64,000 nt of DNA from Lysobacteraceae bacterium (GTDB taxonomy: Bacteria; Pseudomonadota; Gammaproteobacteria; Xanthomonadales; Rhodanobacteraceae). Position numbers and translations under genes: made by a program. A model generated the notes under the pieces. That model ran no database searches. It was not told the origin of the DNA and saw only the letters and a program-made list of their open reading frames with translations. Shown here piece by piece: positions 8,800-18,293 of this stretch (position 1 is the stretch's first letter; each line of letters begins with the position of its first letter). The stretch spans positions 62,001 to 126,000 of the forward strand of contig JAGWNA010000003.1 of NCBI GenBank assembly GCA_028871555.1, read 5' to 3'.

Positions 8800-9006
8800 G
8801 TAGGAGCCCACCCTGTGGGCGAATACTCTATGTGGGCGATTCTGGAGCCCGCTTGCGGGCGATGCCGTTGCTTTGATCTCTCCGGCTGGATTCAGAGCAG
8901 AAGCATCGCCCGCGAGCGGTATCTACACAACATTGAAAATCGCTTGACTGCGAACAGAGTGTCTACAAACAAGAGCAAAGCATTCGCCCACAGGGTGGGC
9001 TCCTAC
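8800..9006. repeat. Composite REP element (nested inverted REP units)
   Basis: Two REP-type pairs are nested. The outer pair is 8800-8825 (GTAGGAGCCCACCCTGTGGG) and its inverted copy 8980-9006. The inner pair is 8843-8866 (GGAGCCCGCTTGCGGGCGA) and an imperfect inverted copy at 8902-8919. Each unit is itself a short palindrome headed by GTAG or a close variant. The element fills the gap between the aldehyde dehydrogenase promoter side and the end of xseA. No gene is inside it. Confidence 0.75.
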
Positions 9007-9039
9007 CGCAAGCCGGCCAATGGCCGACCGGGCAGGCGG

Positions 9040-10398
9040 TCACTGCTTCCCGGGCGGTTCGACTACGCGCAGGGCAAGCTCGCCTTCGGCCAGCCGCGCC
9101 CGCAGCGACGTGCCGGGCGGTGCGTTGCGGGCGGCGCGCAGGATCCGGCCGGCGGCATCGAACACGATCGCGTAGCCGCGTTCCAGCGTGGCCAGCGGGC
9201 TCACCGCATGCAGCGCGTGGCGGGCGTGGCGCAGGGCGGTGCGGTCGCGTTCCAGCGTGTGCGCGATCGCGCGGCGCAGGCGCAGGTCCTGTTCGGCCAG
9301 GCGGCGCGCCAGCAGCGGCAGCCGCGCGCGCGGGTGCTGCGCCAGCAGGCGCGCGTGCAGCCGTTCCAGCCGGGTGTGCCGGCGCTGGCTTTGCTCGCGC
9401 CGCACCGCCGTCAGGCGTTGCCGCAGATGGATCAGGCGCTCGCGGTCGCGTACCAGCCGCGCTTGCGGCCGCTGCGCCTGCAGCCGCGCCAGCAGGTGAT
9501 CGGCGCGCTGCGAGTGCGCCTGCAGGCGTCGCTGCTGCAGGGTCTGCAGGCGCTGCTGCAATTGCTGCAGATGCCGGCCGACGGCCAGCGCATCGGGCAC
9601 CAGCAATTCGGCGGCGGCCGAGGGGGTGGGCGCGCGCAGGTCGGCGACGAAGTCGGCGATGCTGAAGTCGATCTCGTGACCGACCGCGCTGACCACCGGC
9701 ACCGCGCTGGCGTGGATCGCCCGCGCCACGGATTCCTCGTTGAACGCCCACAGGTCTTCCAGCGAGCCGCCGCCGCGGGTCAGCAGCAGCACCTCGTAAC
9801 GCCCGCTGGCCGAGGCCTTGCGCAGCATCGCCACGATCGCCGGCGGCGCCTCGCGGCCCTGCACCGGCACCGGCAGTATCTCGACATCGGCCAGCGGCCA
9901 GCGCCGCGCCAGCACGCTCAGCACGTCGCGCACGGCCGCGCCGGTGGCCGAGGTGATCACGCCGATGCGTCGCGCGAAGCGCGGCAGGGCGCGCTTGCGC
10001 GCCGATGCGAACAGGCCTTCGGCATCGAGCCGGGCCTTGAGCTGCTCGAACTCGCGTTGCAGCGCGCCTTCGCCGGCCGGCTCCATGCTCTCGGCGACCA
10101 GCTGGAATTCGCCGCGCGGTTCGTACAGGCCGACCTTGGCGCGCACCAGCACCTGGATGCCGTCGACCGGGCGGAAACGCAACGAGGCGGCCTTCGGCTT
10201 GAACATCGCGCAACGCACCTGCGCGCCGCTGTCCTTCAGGGTGAAGTACAGGTGCCCGGAAGCCGGCCGCGCCACGTTCGACAATTCGCCCTCGATCCAC
10301 ACCATGGGCAGTGCATCGCCCAGCAGATCGCGCACCAGCCGGTTCAGCGTGCTGGGGGTCAGGACGTGGCGCGGAGGGTTGTCGTCGTAGGCAGGCAT
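9040..10398 (-). CDS. xseA: Exodeoxyribonuclease VII large subunit
   Basis: A 452-residue protein. Its N-terminal OB-fold shows [34 protein letters not shown] and QVRCAMFK, which are classic XseA signatures; the catalytic domain shows [29 protein letters not shown] and [29 protein letters not shown] long Gln/Arg/Leu-rich coiled coil follows, as in the family. With XseB it degrades single-stranded DNA to oligonucleotides in the cytoplasm and takes part in repair. XseB is not in the window. The ATG at 10398 matches the usual start. REP repeats flank it on both sides. Confidence 0.97.
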   Translation of the reverse strand: MPAYDDNPPRHVLTPSTLNRLVRDLLGDALPMVWIEGELSNVARPASGHLYFTLKDSGAQVRCAMFKPKAASLRFRPVDGIQVLVRAKVGLYEPRGEFQLVAESMEPAGEGALQREFEQLKARLDAEGLFASARKRALPRFARRIGVITSATGAAVRDVLSVLARRWPLADVEILPVPVQGREAPPAIVAMLRKASASGRYEVLLLTRGGGSLEDLWAFNEESVARAIHASAVPVVSAVGHEIDFSIADFVADLRAPTPSAAAELLVPDALAVGRHLQQLQQRLQTLQQRRLQAHSQRADHLLARLQAQRPQARLVRDRERLIHLRQRLTAVRREQSQRRHTRLERLHARLLAQHPRARLPLLARRLAEQDLRLRRAIAHTLERDRTALRHARHALHAVSPLATLERGYAIVFDAAGRILRAARNAPPGTSLRARLAEGELALRVVEPPGKQ

Positions 10399-10802
10399 GG
10401 GAACGCGAGCCTAGCATGGTCGATCTTGCCAGGTCGTGTAGAAACATTCACTTGGCGTAGCTTGCGCAGGCGCCACATCAATTGCCCCCCCCGAATAGCC
10501 ACGATTTGGAGCGGTTTTGTGGGAGCGGCTTCAGCCGCAGGCAGTGCCTACCCTGCAGGGCCGTCATGTGTGGAGCCCGCTTGCGGGCGATGCTCTTGCT
10601 CTCAATGCCCTTAGCTCTTGCGATTTCCCACCGAGGAGCATCGCCCACAGGGTGGGCTCCTACAAGATATGGCTTGCGCTGCCGTAGGAGCGCACCCTGT
10701 GCGCGAATGGCTAGGCGGGGAACGGGCATCGCCCACAGGGCGGGCTCCGAGTGTCGAGAATCGGGTTATTCGGGATTCCCGATTGATGGCGGCAGGCTCC
10801 GG
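10399..10802. repeat. Intergenic REP cluster (five units)
   Basis: This 404-bp gap holds no gene. Five REP-like palindromes stand in it: 10519-10542 (TGTGGGAGCGGCTTCAGCCG type), 10568-10596 (TGGAGCCCGCTTGCGGGCGA), 10636-10663 (inverted GTAGGAGCCCACC type), 10684-10712 (GTAGGAGCGCACCCTGTGCG) and 10727-10751 (inverted). A further hairpin, AATCGGG...CCCGATT, lies at 10759-10783. A run of eight C is at 10485-10492. The upstream region of xseA (minus strand) must lie within 10399-10500. Confidence 0.75.
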
Positions 10803-12281
<1,479 letters not shown>

Positions 12282-12341
12282 GCCGGGAGCCCGTCGATGA
12301 GCCGCTCCATCCGCCCGCAGCGCCGGTGGCGGGCTTCTGGC

Positions 12342-14312
12342 ATGATCTGGCGCATGCCGATCGAGCATCGCCACACCGACACCAGGGATTGCGCGCAGTA
12401 CATCGTCGACCGGCTGGGGCCGGATCTGCGCATCGCCGCGCCGCTGGGGCTGGGCAAGCCGCATGGCCTGCTCAATGCGCTGTACCGGCTGGTTGCCGAC
12501 GCCCCGACCCGCTCGCTGCGCCTGTATACCGCGCTGTCGCTGACCCGGCCGCAGCCTGCGCCGGGGCTGGAGGCGCGCTTCCTGGGGCCGTTTCTCGAAC
12601 GTCATTTCGGTGCCGATCAGGTCGATCCGCAGTACGCGCTGGATCAGGCGCACAATGCGCTGCCGGCGAACGTCGAGGTGCACGAGTTCTACCTGCAGTC
12701 CGGCGCGCTGCTGCATTCGGCCAGCGCCCAGCGCAGCTACATCAGCCAGAACTACACCCATGTCGCCCGCGACCTGGTGCCGCAGGACATCAACCTGCTG
12801 GTGCAGTTGGTGGCGCGGCGCGAGGGGCCGGACGGCGTGCGTTACAGCCTGTCCTGCAACCCGGATCTCACCCTCGATTTCCTGCGCCAGGTGCAGGCTG
12901 CCGGCAAGCCGCGGCCGCTGTGCGTGGCGGTGGTGCATCCGGACCTGCCGTACCTGAGCGGCACGGCCGAGGTGGCCGAAGATTATTTCGACATCGAACT
13001 GCGCCCCGACGCCTCGCCGCGCCTGTTCGCGCTGCCGCGCCCGCCGGTCGATATGGCCGAGTACGCGCTGGGCCTGCACGCCAGCGCGCTGGTCCGGGAC
13101 GGCGGCTGCCTGCAGATCGGCATCGGTGCGCTGTCCGATGCGCTGGTCAAGGCGCTGCTGCTGCGCCAGCAGGAAAACATCCAGTGGAGGCGCGCGCTGG
13201 TGGCGCTGGACCGCCGTGGCGCCACGCACGCGCTGGCCGCGTCGATGGGTGGCCTGGCGCCGCTCGAGAGCGGTCTGTACGGCGCCAGCGAGATGGTGAT
13301 GGACGGCTTCATGCACTTGCAGCAGGCCGGCATTCTCAAGCGCCGCAGCTGGGACGATCTGGCGCAGGAGCAGGCTTCCGCCGCCGGGCTGCTGGATCCG
13401 GCAACGCCCGGCGGGCACTACCTGCGCGGTGCGTTCTTTCTGGGCACGCAGGCCTTGTACGAATGGCTCGGCGCCACCGGGGCGGCCGATCCGGATGCGA
13501 TCGACATGTGCCCGGTCGCCAACGTCAACCAGCTGTACGGCGATCATCAGGCGCTGGCCGTGCTGCAGCGGCGCGGCGCGCGTTTCTTCAACACCTGCAT
13601 GATGGCGACCCTGCTTGGCGCCGCGGTGTCCGAAACGCTGGCGAACGGAGAGGTGGTCAGCGGCGTCGGCGGCCAGTACAACTTCGTGGCGATGGCGCAC
13701 GAACTGCCCGGCGGCCGCTCGGCGCTGCTGCTGCGTGCCACCCGGCAGGCGCGCGGCGGCATCGAAAGCAACATACGCTGGAACTACGGCCAGACCACGA
13801 TTCCGCGCCACCTGCGCGACCTCTACATCACCGAATACGGCGTCGCCGACCTGCGCGGCAAGAGCGACAGCGAATGCGTCGAGGCGATGCTGTCGATCTG
13901 CGACGCGCGCTTTCTCGATGTGCTGAGTGCCGAGGCGAAATCGCACGGCAAGCTGGCGGTGGATTTCGTCATACCCGAGGCCTGGCGGCAGCATCATCCC
14001 GATGCTCTGCGGGCGGCGCTGCTGCCCCTGCAGAAAAAGGGACTGCTGCCGCCGTTTCCGTTCGGCAGCGACTTCACCGCGGTCGAGCAGCAACTGCTGC
14101 CGGCCCTGAACTGGCTGAAGGCGTCGGTCGGCAGCTGGCGCGGCCGGTTCAGGCTGCTGCAGGCGCTGTCGCGACCAGGTGCGCCGATCGACGGCGAGGC
14201 CGCAGCGTTGGCACGGATGGGGCTGACCGCGCCGGCCACGCCGACCGACCGCGTGTTGCGCCGGGCGCTGCAGGCGGCGCTGCGGCGGATGGCGGGTGCG
14301 CAGTCGCGTTAG
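12342..14312 (+). CDS. Acetyl-CoA hydrolase/transferase family protein
   Basis: A 656-residue protein (652 if the ATG at 12354 is used). The C-terminal half carries the typical family features: LQIGIGALSDALVKALL, EMVMDGFMHL, GVGGQYNFVAMAHELPGGRSALLL and ITEYGVADLRGKS, where family members use a Glu to form an enzyme-CoA thioester. It is longer than the usual 500-residue acetate CoA-transferases, with about 150 extra residues near the middle and at the end. Likely reactions are acetyl-CoA hydrolysis or CoA transfer between acids; the exact one is not determined. It stands alone, divergent from the phospholipase-D-family gene. Confidence 0.85.
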   Translation: MIWRMPIEHRHTDTRDCAQYIVDRLGPDLRIAAPLGLGKPHGLLNALYRLVADAPTRSLRLYTALSLTRPQPAPGLEARFLGPFLERHFGADQVDPQYALDQAHNALPANVEVHEFYLQSGALLHSASAQRSYISQNYTHVARDLVPQDINLLVQLVARREGPDGVRYSLSCNPDLTLDFLRQVQAAGKPRPLCVAVVHPDLPYLSGTAEVAEDYFDIELRPDASPRLFALPRPPVDMAEYALGLHASALVRDGGCLQIGIGALSDALVKALLLRQQENIQWRRALVALDRRGATHALAASMGGLAPLESGLYGASEMVMDGFMHLQQAGILKRRSWDDLAQEQASAAGLLDPATPGGHYLRGAFFLGTQALYEWLGATGAADPDAIDMCPVANVNQLYGDHQALAVLQRRGARFFNTCMMATLLGAAVSETLANGEVVSGVGGQYNFVAMAHELPGGRSALLLRATRQARGGIESNIRWNYGQTTIPRHLRDLYITEYGVADLRGKSDSECVEAMLSICDARFLDVLSAEAKSHGKLAVDFVIPEAWRQHHPDALRAALLPLQKKGLLPPFPFGSDFTAVEQQLLPALNWLKASVGSWRGRFRLLQALSRPGAPIDGEAAALARMGLTAPATPTDRVLRRALQAALRRMAGAQSR

Positions 14313-14446
14313 GGCCTTCGGGTTTGAGGCGCAGTGGGACGGGAAACCAGATGAGCCCCAGGTGCGCGTCAGCCCTTCGGTGGCAGGGGGAGTACGCGCA
14401 AGCGTGTGCGGTTCGGATCAATGGTGAGCAGCGCACCGGCGTCAAG

Positions 14447-14743
14447 TTAAGCAGCCATCTGCCGCAGCGCAGCGATGACTTGCCGACCGATGGCGTCCGG
14501 GCGGATATCTTCGGCACGGATTTGCACGACACTGGGTTTCTCACCATGCGTGGCGGCGAGGATCGCGCTGAAGTCCAGGTCGTGTGTGAGCACTACATAC
14601 TCATTTACGCTGGCATAGGCCATGATCTCCGCGTCTGGCGCATTCTTCGCACAGACCATCGACCAATGCGCTGCTTCGATGCCCGCGTCGGAGAACCAAT
14701 CGATCCAGCGTGGCGATAGATTCATGTCGACGAGCAGCTTCAT
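14447..14743 (-). CDS. DUF5615 PIN-like toxin
   Basis: A 98-residue protein beginning MKLLVDMNLSPRW, with the conserved acidic Asp and the later VVLTHDLDFSAIL strand typical of DUF5615 (Mut7-C/PIN-like RNase fold). Family members are thought to be toxins, probably RNases, paired with a DUF433 antitoxin. Its ATG overlaps the stop codon of the DUF433 gene by 4 bases (ATGA), so the pair is translationally coupled, antitoxin first. The longer frame upstream lies inside the antitoxin gene and is not used. A remnant of this junction with a destroyed toxin start is found at 16557-16600. Confidence 0.85.
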   Translation of the reverse strand: MKLLVDMNLSPRWIDWFSDAGIEAAHWSMVCAKNAPDAEIMAYASVNEYVVLTHDLDFSAILAATHGEKPSVVQIRAEDIRPDAIGRQVIAALRQMAA

Positions 14744-14970
14744 GCGGTGGCGAGCATGACCTCGCGTTCTTCCGCCCGCCATGCCGCGTAGCGAAGCGCC
14801 TGCATGATGTCTTCGCGCTCCAGATAGGGGTAGTCGGCGAGCAGTTCATCGACGCTGTGCCCGGTACCGATCTGCCCCACGAGCATGCCGACCGTGACGC
14901 GCAAACCGCGGATGCACGCCTTGCCGCCCATGATCTCGGGCTGCTGAGTGATGCGATCGAGTTGTGCCAT
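14740..14970 (-). CDS. DUF433 antitoxin
   Basis: A 76-residue protein, MAQLDRITQQPEIMGGKACIRG at the start, then LRVTVGMLVGQIG and DELLADYPYLEREDIMQALRYAA. This is the standard DUF433 pattern with a C-terminal winged-helix-like segment that usually binds DNA. A good ribosome binding site (AAGGAG) precedes the ATG at 14970. It is first in a two-gene unit with the DUF5615 toxin and likely represses the pair as well as neutralising the toxin, by analogy with known pairs. Very long open frames around it are artefacts of GC content. Confidence 0.88.
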   Translation of the reverse strand: MAQLDRITQQPEIMGGKACIRGLRVTVGMLVGQIGTGHSVDELLADYPYLEREDIMQALRYAAWRAEEREVMLATA

Positions 14971-15158
14971 GACCTGCTCCTTGTCGAAACTCGTTGTGAT
15001 GCCGGTTTTGCGGGAATAGCGCTTCAAGAAGTGCGGAGCGACAACCGATATCGGATACCCACGTCGGTTGGCTGGATGATTCGTCGGCACCGCTCGTGTC
15101 GATGGGTGTCGCTGAACTTCCCCCGTCCCTGAGGTTTCCGGATTTTGCCAGATGCAGG

Positions 15159-15356
15159 TCAGCGCGGCCCGGCGAGTCGCGGCCGGGCCGGCATGCAGCA
15201 TGCCGACGCGATCAGCCTGGCCTTCCTGATGCGGGACTTGCGCTTGGCGATGGTGTCGGGCCGGTCCGCATCGGTGCGCACATCGGGCCGCCAGGCCAGA
15301 TCGGCGTGGGTGAGGTGACCGTGCAGGAACAGCAGATCTTTCCAGAGCGAGCTCAT
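15159..15356 (-). CDS. Small hypothetical protein, 65 aa
   Basis: An ATG at 15356 preceded by GGAGG at about 10 bases opens a 65-residue frame beginning MSSLWKDLLFLHGHLTH. The N-terminal half looks protein-like (Trp and hydrophobic residues, DLAWRPD), while the C-terminal half is very basic with KRKSRIRKARL. I recognise no family. It is divergent from the LysR regulator gene 108 bp away, and a LysR protein often controls the gene it faces. It could equally be a fortuitous frame. The 188 bp between it and the DUF433 gene hold nothing I can identify. Confidence 0.45.
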   Translation of the reverse strand: MSSLWKDLLFLHGHLTHADLAWRPDVRTDADRPDTIAKRKSRIRKARLIASACCMPARPRLAGPR

Positions 15357-15464
15357 GGGGAGAGCCTCCGTGGGTGGCTTGGGTTTGGAATACGATCAAG
15401 GTACGCGTGCCAGAGGCCGCCAAAAAGCGATATATTCGCAAGCCAGGCTTGAGGGAAATTCAAG

Positions 15465-16382
15465 ATGGGAAAGGTGCCGCCGGGCCTGCTGCAACAGTTC
15501 GTGCTGGTTGCCCGGCTGGGCAATCTGTCGCACGCCGCGACGAAGGCAAACCTTACCGTCAGCGCGTTGAGCCACCAGATGCGCCAGCTGGAGGAGCGCA
15601 TGCAACGGCGCCTGTTCGAGCGCGGACCGCGCGGCGTGAAGCTGACCGTCGACGGCCGCAGCCTGCTCGAAGCGGTGGGCGAACACTTCGACGGCATCGA
15701 GCGCGCGCTGTCGCGCTATCGCACCCACCGCCACAACGAGCTCACGCTCAGCGCCAGCCCCGGCATCATGTCGAGTTGGCTGGTGCCGCGACTGCCGCGA
15801 CTGGTGGCCACCTATCCGGAACTGGAACTCAACCTGCAATCGGGTTCCGCGCTGGTGGACTTCGAACGCGAGGCGGTGGACGTCGGGCTGCGCTACGGTC
15901 GCGGCAAGTGGAGCGGCTTGCACGGCGAGCGCCTGTTCGGCGAATGGATCGCGCCGGTGGCCGCGCCCGCGCTGATCGCACGGATGGACGACGCCGATCC
16001 GCACGACCTGTCGCGCTGGCCGCTGCTCGGCGAGCAGGCGCCCTCGACGCGCTGGAACGACTGGTTCGACCGCTATGGCGGCACGCGCCCGACGCGCTAT
16101 GTGGCGCAGTTCGACGGCCTCGACGCGCTGCGCCATGCCGCGCTGGAAGGTCTCGGCGTTGCGCTGGGGCGGATGGTGACCTCGAAGTCGCTGATCGATG
16201 CCGGGCGACTGGTGGTGCTGGGCGATCGCTACATGGCGGTGCCGGACGCGTACTGGCTGGTGTATCCGCAACGCTCGCAGGAACATCGCGGCCTGCAGCT
16301 GTTCCGCGAATGGCTGCTGGCCGAGGCCGCCGACTACTGCCGGCAGATGCCGGCGATGGGATCGGACGTGACGCTGGACTGA
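15465..16382 (+). CDS. LysR-family transcriptional regulator
   Basis: A 305-residue regulator. The winged helix-turn-helix occupies residues about 6-65 (LLQQFVLVARLGNLSHAATK, LTVSALSHQMRQLEERM, RLFERGPRGVKLT). The effector-binding domain follows (LTLSASPGIMSSWLVPRL, LVDFEREAVDVGLRYGRGKW, GLGVALGRMVTS), with the GcvA-like look common in this family. It probably activates a divergent or distant gene in response to a small molecule that I cannot name. The nearest divergent gene is the 65-residue protein at 15159-15356. A REP hairpin follows its stop. Confidence 0.92.
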   Translation: MGKVPPGLLQQFVLVARLGNLSHAATKANLTVSALSHQMRQLEERMQRRLFERGPRGVKLTVDGRSLLEAVGEHFDGIERALSRYRTHRHNELTLSASPGIMSSWLVPRLPRLVATYPELELNLQSGSALVDFEREAVDVGLRYGRGKWSGLHGERLFGEWIAPVAAPALIARMDDADPHDLSRWPLLGEQAPSTRWNDWFDRYGGTRPTRYVAQFDGLDALRHAALEGLGVALGRMVTSKSLIDAGRLVVLGDRYMAVPDAYWLVYPQRSQEHRGLQLFREWLLAEAADYCRQMPAMGSDVTLD

Positions 16383-16450
16383 CGCGGCAGTGTCAGCGAG
16401 CGGCTGGCCGTGGCTTCATGGGAATCCCGGATAACCTGCTGCTTGGTACT

Positions 16451-16531
16451 CGTAGGAGCGCACCCTGTGCGCGAATGCTCTTGTCGATGAACATCCGCAA
16501 AGAGCATTCGCGCACAGGGTGCGCTCCTACG
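16451..16531. repeat. GTAG-type REP inverted pair
   Basis: A perfect inverted repeat with 32-base arms (16451-16482 and 16500-16531) around a 17-base loop. Each arm is a REP unit of the form GTAGGAGCGCACCCTGTGCG followed by CGAATGCTCTT. It would form a very strong hairpin after lysR and could end transcription or protect the 3' end of the mRNA. Weaker outer matches, GGAATCCCGGATAACC at 16421-16436 and GGTTATTCG at 16540-16548, suggest that the mobile unit is larger. Confidence 0.85.
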
Positions 16532-16556
16532 CAAATCGGGGTTATTCGCGGTGCCC

Positions 16557-16600
16557 TCATGCCAACGAGCAGCTTGATGCGGTGGCGAGCATGACCTCGC
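16557..16600 (-). pseudogene. Remnant of a DUF433-DUF5615 junction
   Basis: These 44 bases match 14723-14766, the end of the DUF433 gene and start of the DUF5615 gene, at 41 positions by hand alignment. One of the three differences changes the toxin ATG to ATC. The DUF433 end EEREVMLATA is still readable as RREVMLATA. Nothing of either gene is recognisable beyond this piece. It lies 26 bp past a REP hairpin and just before the 3' end of the glutathione reductase gene. Confidence 0.6.
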
Positions 16601-16636
16601 GCCGCCGCGAGGCAGCGAACTTGCCCCGTTCCCGCC

Positions 16637-17986
16637 TCACCCCATCAACACCAGCTCCTCCGCCGCGGTGGGATGGATCGCCACGGTGTCGTCGAAATCG
16701 CGCTTGCGCGCGCCCATCTTCACCGCCACCGCGAAGCCCTGCAGGATTTCGTCGCTGGCCGGGCCGATCAGGTGCAGGCCGACCACGCGCTCGTCGTCGC
16801 CGGCGCAGACCAGTTTCATCAACGAACGCTCCGGGTGCCCGGCCAGCGCGCCGAGCATGGGCCGGAAGCGGCTGGTGTAAACCTTGATGGCTTCGCCGTG
16901 TTCGGCGCGGGCCTGTGTTTCGGTGAGGCCGACGGTGCCGATCGGCGGATGCGAGAACACCACGCTGGGGATGTTGCGGTAATCCATGCGGGCATCGGGC
17001 TTGCCGCCGAACACGCGGTCCATCAGGCGGCGCGCGGCGGCGATCGCGACCGGGGTCAGCGCGGCGGCATCGGTGACGTCGCCCACCGCGTAGATGCCTT
17101 TCGCCGAGGTGTTCTGCCATGCGTCCACGGCGATGAAACCCTTGGCGTCGAGCTCGACGGCAGCGGCCTCGATGCCGAAGCCGGCCACGTTCGGCGTCCG
17201 GCCCACGGCCCACAGCAGGCTGTCGAAACCCCCGGCGACATCGCCATTGCGGCAATGGATGCGGATGCCGTCGGCGTTGCGGTCGACCTGATCCAGCCGA
17301 TGCCCGAACTCGACCGCGATGCCGCGCGTGCGCATCGCTTCGAGCAGGACATCGCCGAGGTCGTGATCGAACGTGCGCAGCAGGCGCTCGCCGCGCACCA
17401 GCAGATGCACCTCCGAGCCCAGCGCCCGCAACACCCCGGCCAGCTCGACCGCGATGTAGCTGGCGCCGACCACCGCGACCTTGCGCGGCGCGGCGCGCAA
17501 GTCGAAAAAGCCGTCGGAGTCGATGCCGTGTTCGTGGCCGGCGATGTCGGGTCGCTGCGCATGGCCGCCGGTGGCGATCAGCAGGTGTGCCGCCGACAGC
17601 TGCCGTGCCCCGGCGCGCACCCGGCCGTTGCCCAGCAGGTGCCCGCGCTCGGCGATCAGGGTGATGCCGAGCTCGTCGAAGCGCTTGCGGTAGCTGGCGT
17701 GGATGTTGGCGATGTAGTGCTGCCGGCGCGCGATGAAGGCGGGCCAATCGAGTACGCCCGGCTTGAGGTCGAAGCCGAGCTCGGCGGCCAGCGGCTGCGC
17801 CTCGGCCAGTTCCGCGGCGAGCCACATCGCCTTCTTCGGCACGCAGCCGACGTTGACGCAGGTGCCGCCCAGCGCACGGGGTTCGAGCACCGCGACACGC
17901 GCGCCATGCCGTGCTGCGCGGATGGCGCCGGCAATGCCGCCCGAGCCGGCGCCGAGAACGATCAGGTCGAACGATTGGTTGGTCAT
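16637..17986 (-). CDS. gor: Glutathione reductase
   Basis: A 449-residue flavoprotein. The FAD motif is [14 protein letters not shown], followed by the redox-active disulfide Cys43/Cys48 in [13 protein letters not shown]. The NADPH-binding region [16 protein letters not shown] is followed by [16 protein letters not shown], the signature that separates glutathione reductases from lipoamide dehydrogenases. The C-terminal catalytic His-Glu motif is IHPTAAEE. The enzyme reduces glutathione disulfide with NADPH in the cytoplasm. The ATG at 17986 is taken because it begins directly before the FAD fold; the 42 extra upstream residues are not family-like. It ends next to a REP hairpin and the DUF433 remnant. 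Confidence 0.94.
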   Translation of the reverse strand: MTNQSFDLIVLGAGSGGIAGAIRAARHGARVAVLEPRALGGTCVNVGCVPKKAMWLAAELAEAQPLAAELGFDLKPGVLDWPAFIARRQHYIANIHASYRKRFDELGITLIAERGHLLGNGRVRAGARQLSAAHLLIATGGHAQRPDIAGHEHGIDSDGFFDLRAAPRKVAVVGASYIAVELAGVLRALGSEVHLLVRGERLLRTFDHDLGDVLLEAMRTRGIAVEFGHRLDQVDRNADGIRIHCRNGDVAGGFDSLLWAVGRTPNVAGFGIEAAAVELDAKGFIAVDAWQNTSAKGIYAVGDVTDAAALTPVAIAAARRLMDRVFGGKPDARMDYRNIPSVVFSHPPIGTVGLTETQARAEHGEAIKVYTSRFRPMLGALAGHPERSLMKLVCAGDDERVVGLHLIGPASDEILQGFAVAVKMGARKRDFDDTVAIHPTAAEELVLMG

Positions 17987-18068
17987 GCGCGACAGTTTGC
18001 CCCAGCGCCGCCCGGAGCGAAACCGCGACGTGCCCCGCGTGGCGCAATAACCGTGGATGGTGGCCGGC

Positions 18069-18293
18069 TCATTCGACGGCGCTGCTCCCGTCGACGGCCG
18101 CCGTGCCGGCATCGGGTGGCGCGGCCGGTTTCGCGGCGGCCGGGCCGGCGGGAGGCGGTTCGTCCAGCAGCGGCAGGACCGCCGGGCTGTCCAGGTCGTC
18201 GAATTGCTGGTGGTTGACGGCCCAGAAAAACAGCCCCACCGCGATCAGCACGATCAGCAGCGTGACCGGAATCAGCACCAGCAGGATGTTCAT
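18069..18293 (-). CDS. ccoS: cbb3 oxidase assembly protein CcoS
   Basis: A 74-residue protein with a single N-terminal membrane helix ([19 protein letters not shown]) followed at once by [17 protein letters not shown], the conserved CcoS motif. The remaining tail is Pro/Ala-rich and variable. CcoS is needed to insert cofactors into the cbb3 oxidase. Its ATG overlaps the ccoI stop codon by 4 bases, and it is the last gene of the ccoNOQP-ccoI-ccoS run on the minus strand. Confidence 0.93.
   Translation of the reverse strand: MNILLVLIPVTLLIVLIAVGLFFWAVNHQQFDDLDSPAVLPLLDEPPPAGPAAAKPAAPPDAGTAAVDGSSAVE

Noticed and set aside
10485-10492. C8 tract as a phase-variation switch
   Set aside because: It lies outside any gene, about 90 bp before xseA, and there is no sign of a promoter around it.
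8815-10614. 599-codon plus-strand ORF opposite xseA
   Set aside because: Antisense to a well-conserved XseA; composition is typical of noise.
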